Positions 7,151 through 7,589 of a stretch of DNA of 7,589 nucleotides are shown piece by piece. The stretch's first letter is position 1; each line of letters starts with the position of its first letter. The stretch lies in the NCBI GenBank assembly GCA_002296975.1, contig DBIS01000208.1, forward strand, positions 1 through 7,589. Direction: 5' to 3'. The notes below the pieces were generated by a model that did not search any database, was not told the origin of the DNA, and saw nothing but the letters and a program-made list of their open reading frames with translations. The position numbers were made by a program, and so were the translations under genes. The DNA is from Deltaproteobacteria bacterium UBA796. Its GTDB lineage: Bacteria > Myxococcota_A > UBA796.

Positions 7151-7589
7151 ACAAGACGAAACCGTACTCGCCGAGCCGGAGAGCGAGAACCCCGAGGCTG
7201 AGCCCAGCCATGATGCAGAGATTCTCGAGTCTCAAGAGCGTTTGGGGGTGGCGCTAGACAAGGCCCGTGCGGGTGAAGACCGCGCCCTCGCCACAGCGGT
7301 TCGTGAAGATGGCGAGCGCTTTGTACGGGTGTTTTATGGACTGCTGCGCATGTTGAGCCTTCATGACCTCGGCAACGAAGCATTCTCTCGACCCATCTCG
7401 GATTTCGTTCAGACCACCAACCAACTGTGTGAATTGCTGGGGGCGGTCAATGTGGTCTCGGTAGAGGAGCAGGTGTACATCAACGACCTTCGGATTCGCT
7501 TTAATGAGAGCGCCGAGAGCGGCCGGATGTTGGGCGTAGAGTTGATGCGGCACCGGATTGGTGGCATCACCATTCATGAGATGTTGAGC
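7143..7589 (+). CDS. Hypothetical protein related to the upstream HEAT-repeat protein (partial, runs off the window)
   Basis: An open frame starts at ATG 7143, inside the last codons of the HEAT-repeat gene, and stays open for 149 codons to the window edge. GGTGAG about five bases upstream is a possible ribosome binding site, and the eight-base overlap implies translational coupling. Residues 1-30 are acidic (EPESENPEAEPSHDAE) like the N-terminus of the upstream protein. Residues about 58-147 resemble that protein's first folded domain: a helix with GNEAFSRPI (77-85), a strand EEQVYINDL (108-116), a helix, then LMRHRIGGITI (134-144), against RNQAI, EVVYL and LFRDGVRRITI. The two are therefore likely paralogous in this domain and may form a complex. 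The frame's amino-acid make-up is that of a real protein, whereas the opposite strand frames here are rich in Arg, Pro and His. Function and C-terminal domains are unknown. Confidence 0.82.
   Translation, partial: MDEQDETVLAEPESENPEAEPSHDAEILESQERLGVALDKARAGEDRALATAVREDGERFVRVFYGLLRMLSLHDLGNEAFSRPISDFVQTTNQLCELLGAVNVVSVEEQVYINDLRIRFNESAESGRMLGVELMRHRIGGITIHEMLS

Noticed and set aside
7254..7577. A 107-codon - strand frame near the right edge
   Set aside because: The + strand frame from 7143 is open throughout, has a ribosome binding site and resembles the upstream protein. The - strand product has no recognisable features.

Overview
The window is a compact bacterial chromosomal segment: moderately GC-rich, no intergenic gap over about 75 bp, and no RNA genes, insertion sequences or CRISPR. 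The mix of genes (a TerB/FHA/ABCG fusion, HEAT-repeat proteins with acidic N-termini, and a DpgA-type polyketide synthase) is reminiscent of Myxococcota and related former Deltaproteobacteria. That placement is an impression from gene content, not a phylogenetic result.

Layout. (1) Positions 1-230 hold the 3' end of a + strand gene for what looks like a beta-rich, probably exported protein. (2) Six bases later, 237-2738 (+) encodes one polypeptide with a TerB-like helical region, an FHA domain, an ABC ATPase and an ABCG/ABC-2 type membrane domain. (3) Convergent to it, on the - strand, is a three-gene operon read from about 5200 down to 2735: a type III polyketide synthase most like DpgA (3,5-dihydroxyphenylacetyl-CoA synthase), a crotonase-fold enzyme and a GNAT acetyltransferase. 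The three genes are 7 bp apart or overlap. (4) Divergent from this operon, across a 72-bp gap, a + strand pair starts at 5273: a HEAT-repeat-like protein, then an overlapping gene cut by the window end. The second protein appears to share a domain with the first.

How the genes may work together. The - strand operon looks like a small polyketide unit: the type III PKS would make an aromatic (resorcinol-type) acyl-CoA from malonyl-CoA units, the crotonase would help the aromatisation/dehydration as DpgB and DpgD do in glycopeptide producers, and the GNAT enzyme might acylate a product or partner. No dioxygenase (DpgC) or transaminase is visible, so dihydroxyphenylglycine is not the predicted end product from what is here. 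The FHA-ABC transporter recalls mycobacterial Rv1747-type exporters controlled by Ser/Thr kinases, but its FHA domain lacks key phosphopeptide-binding residues. The + strand pair at the right has no assignable biochemical function; helical-repeat architecture suggests a scaffold or signalling role.
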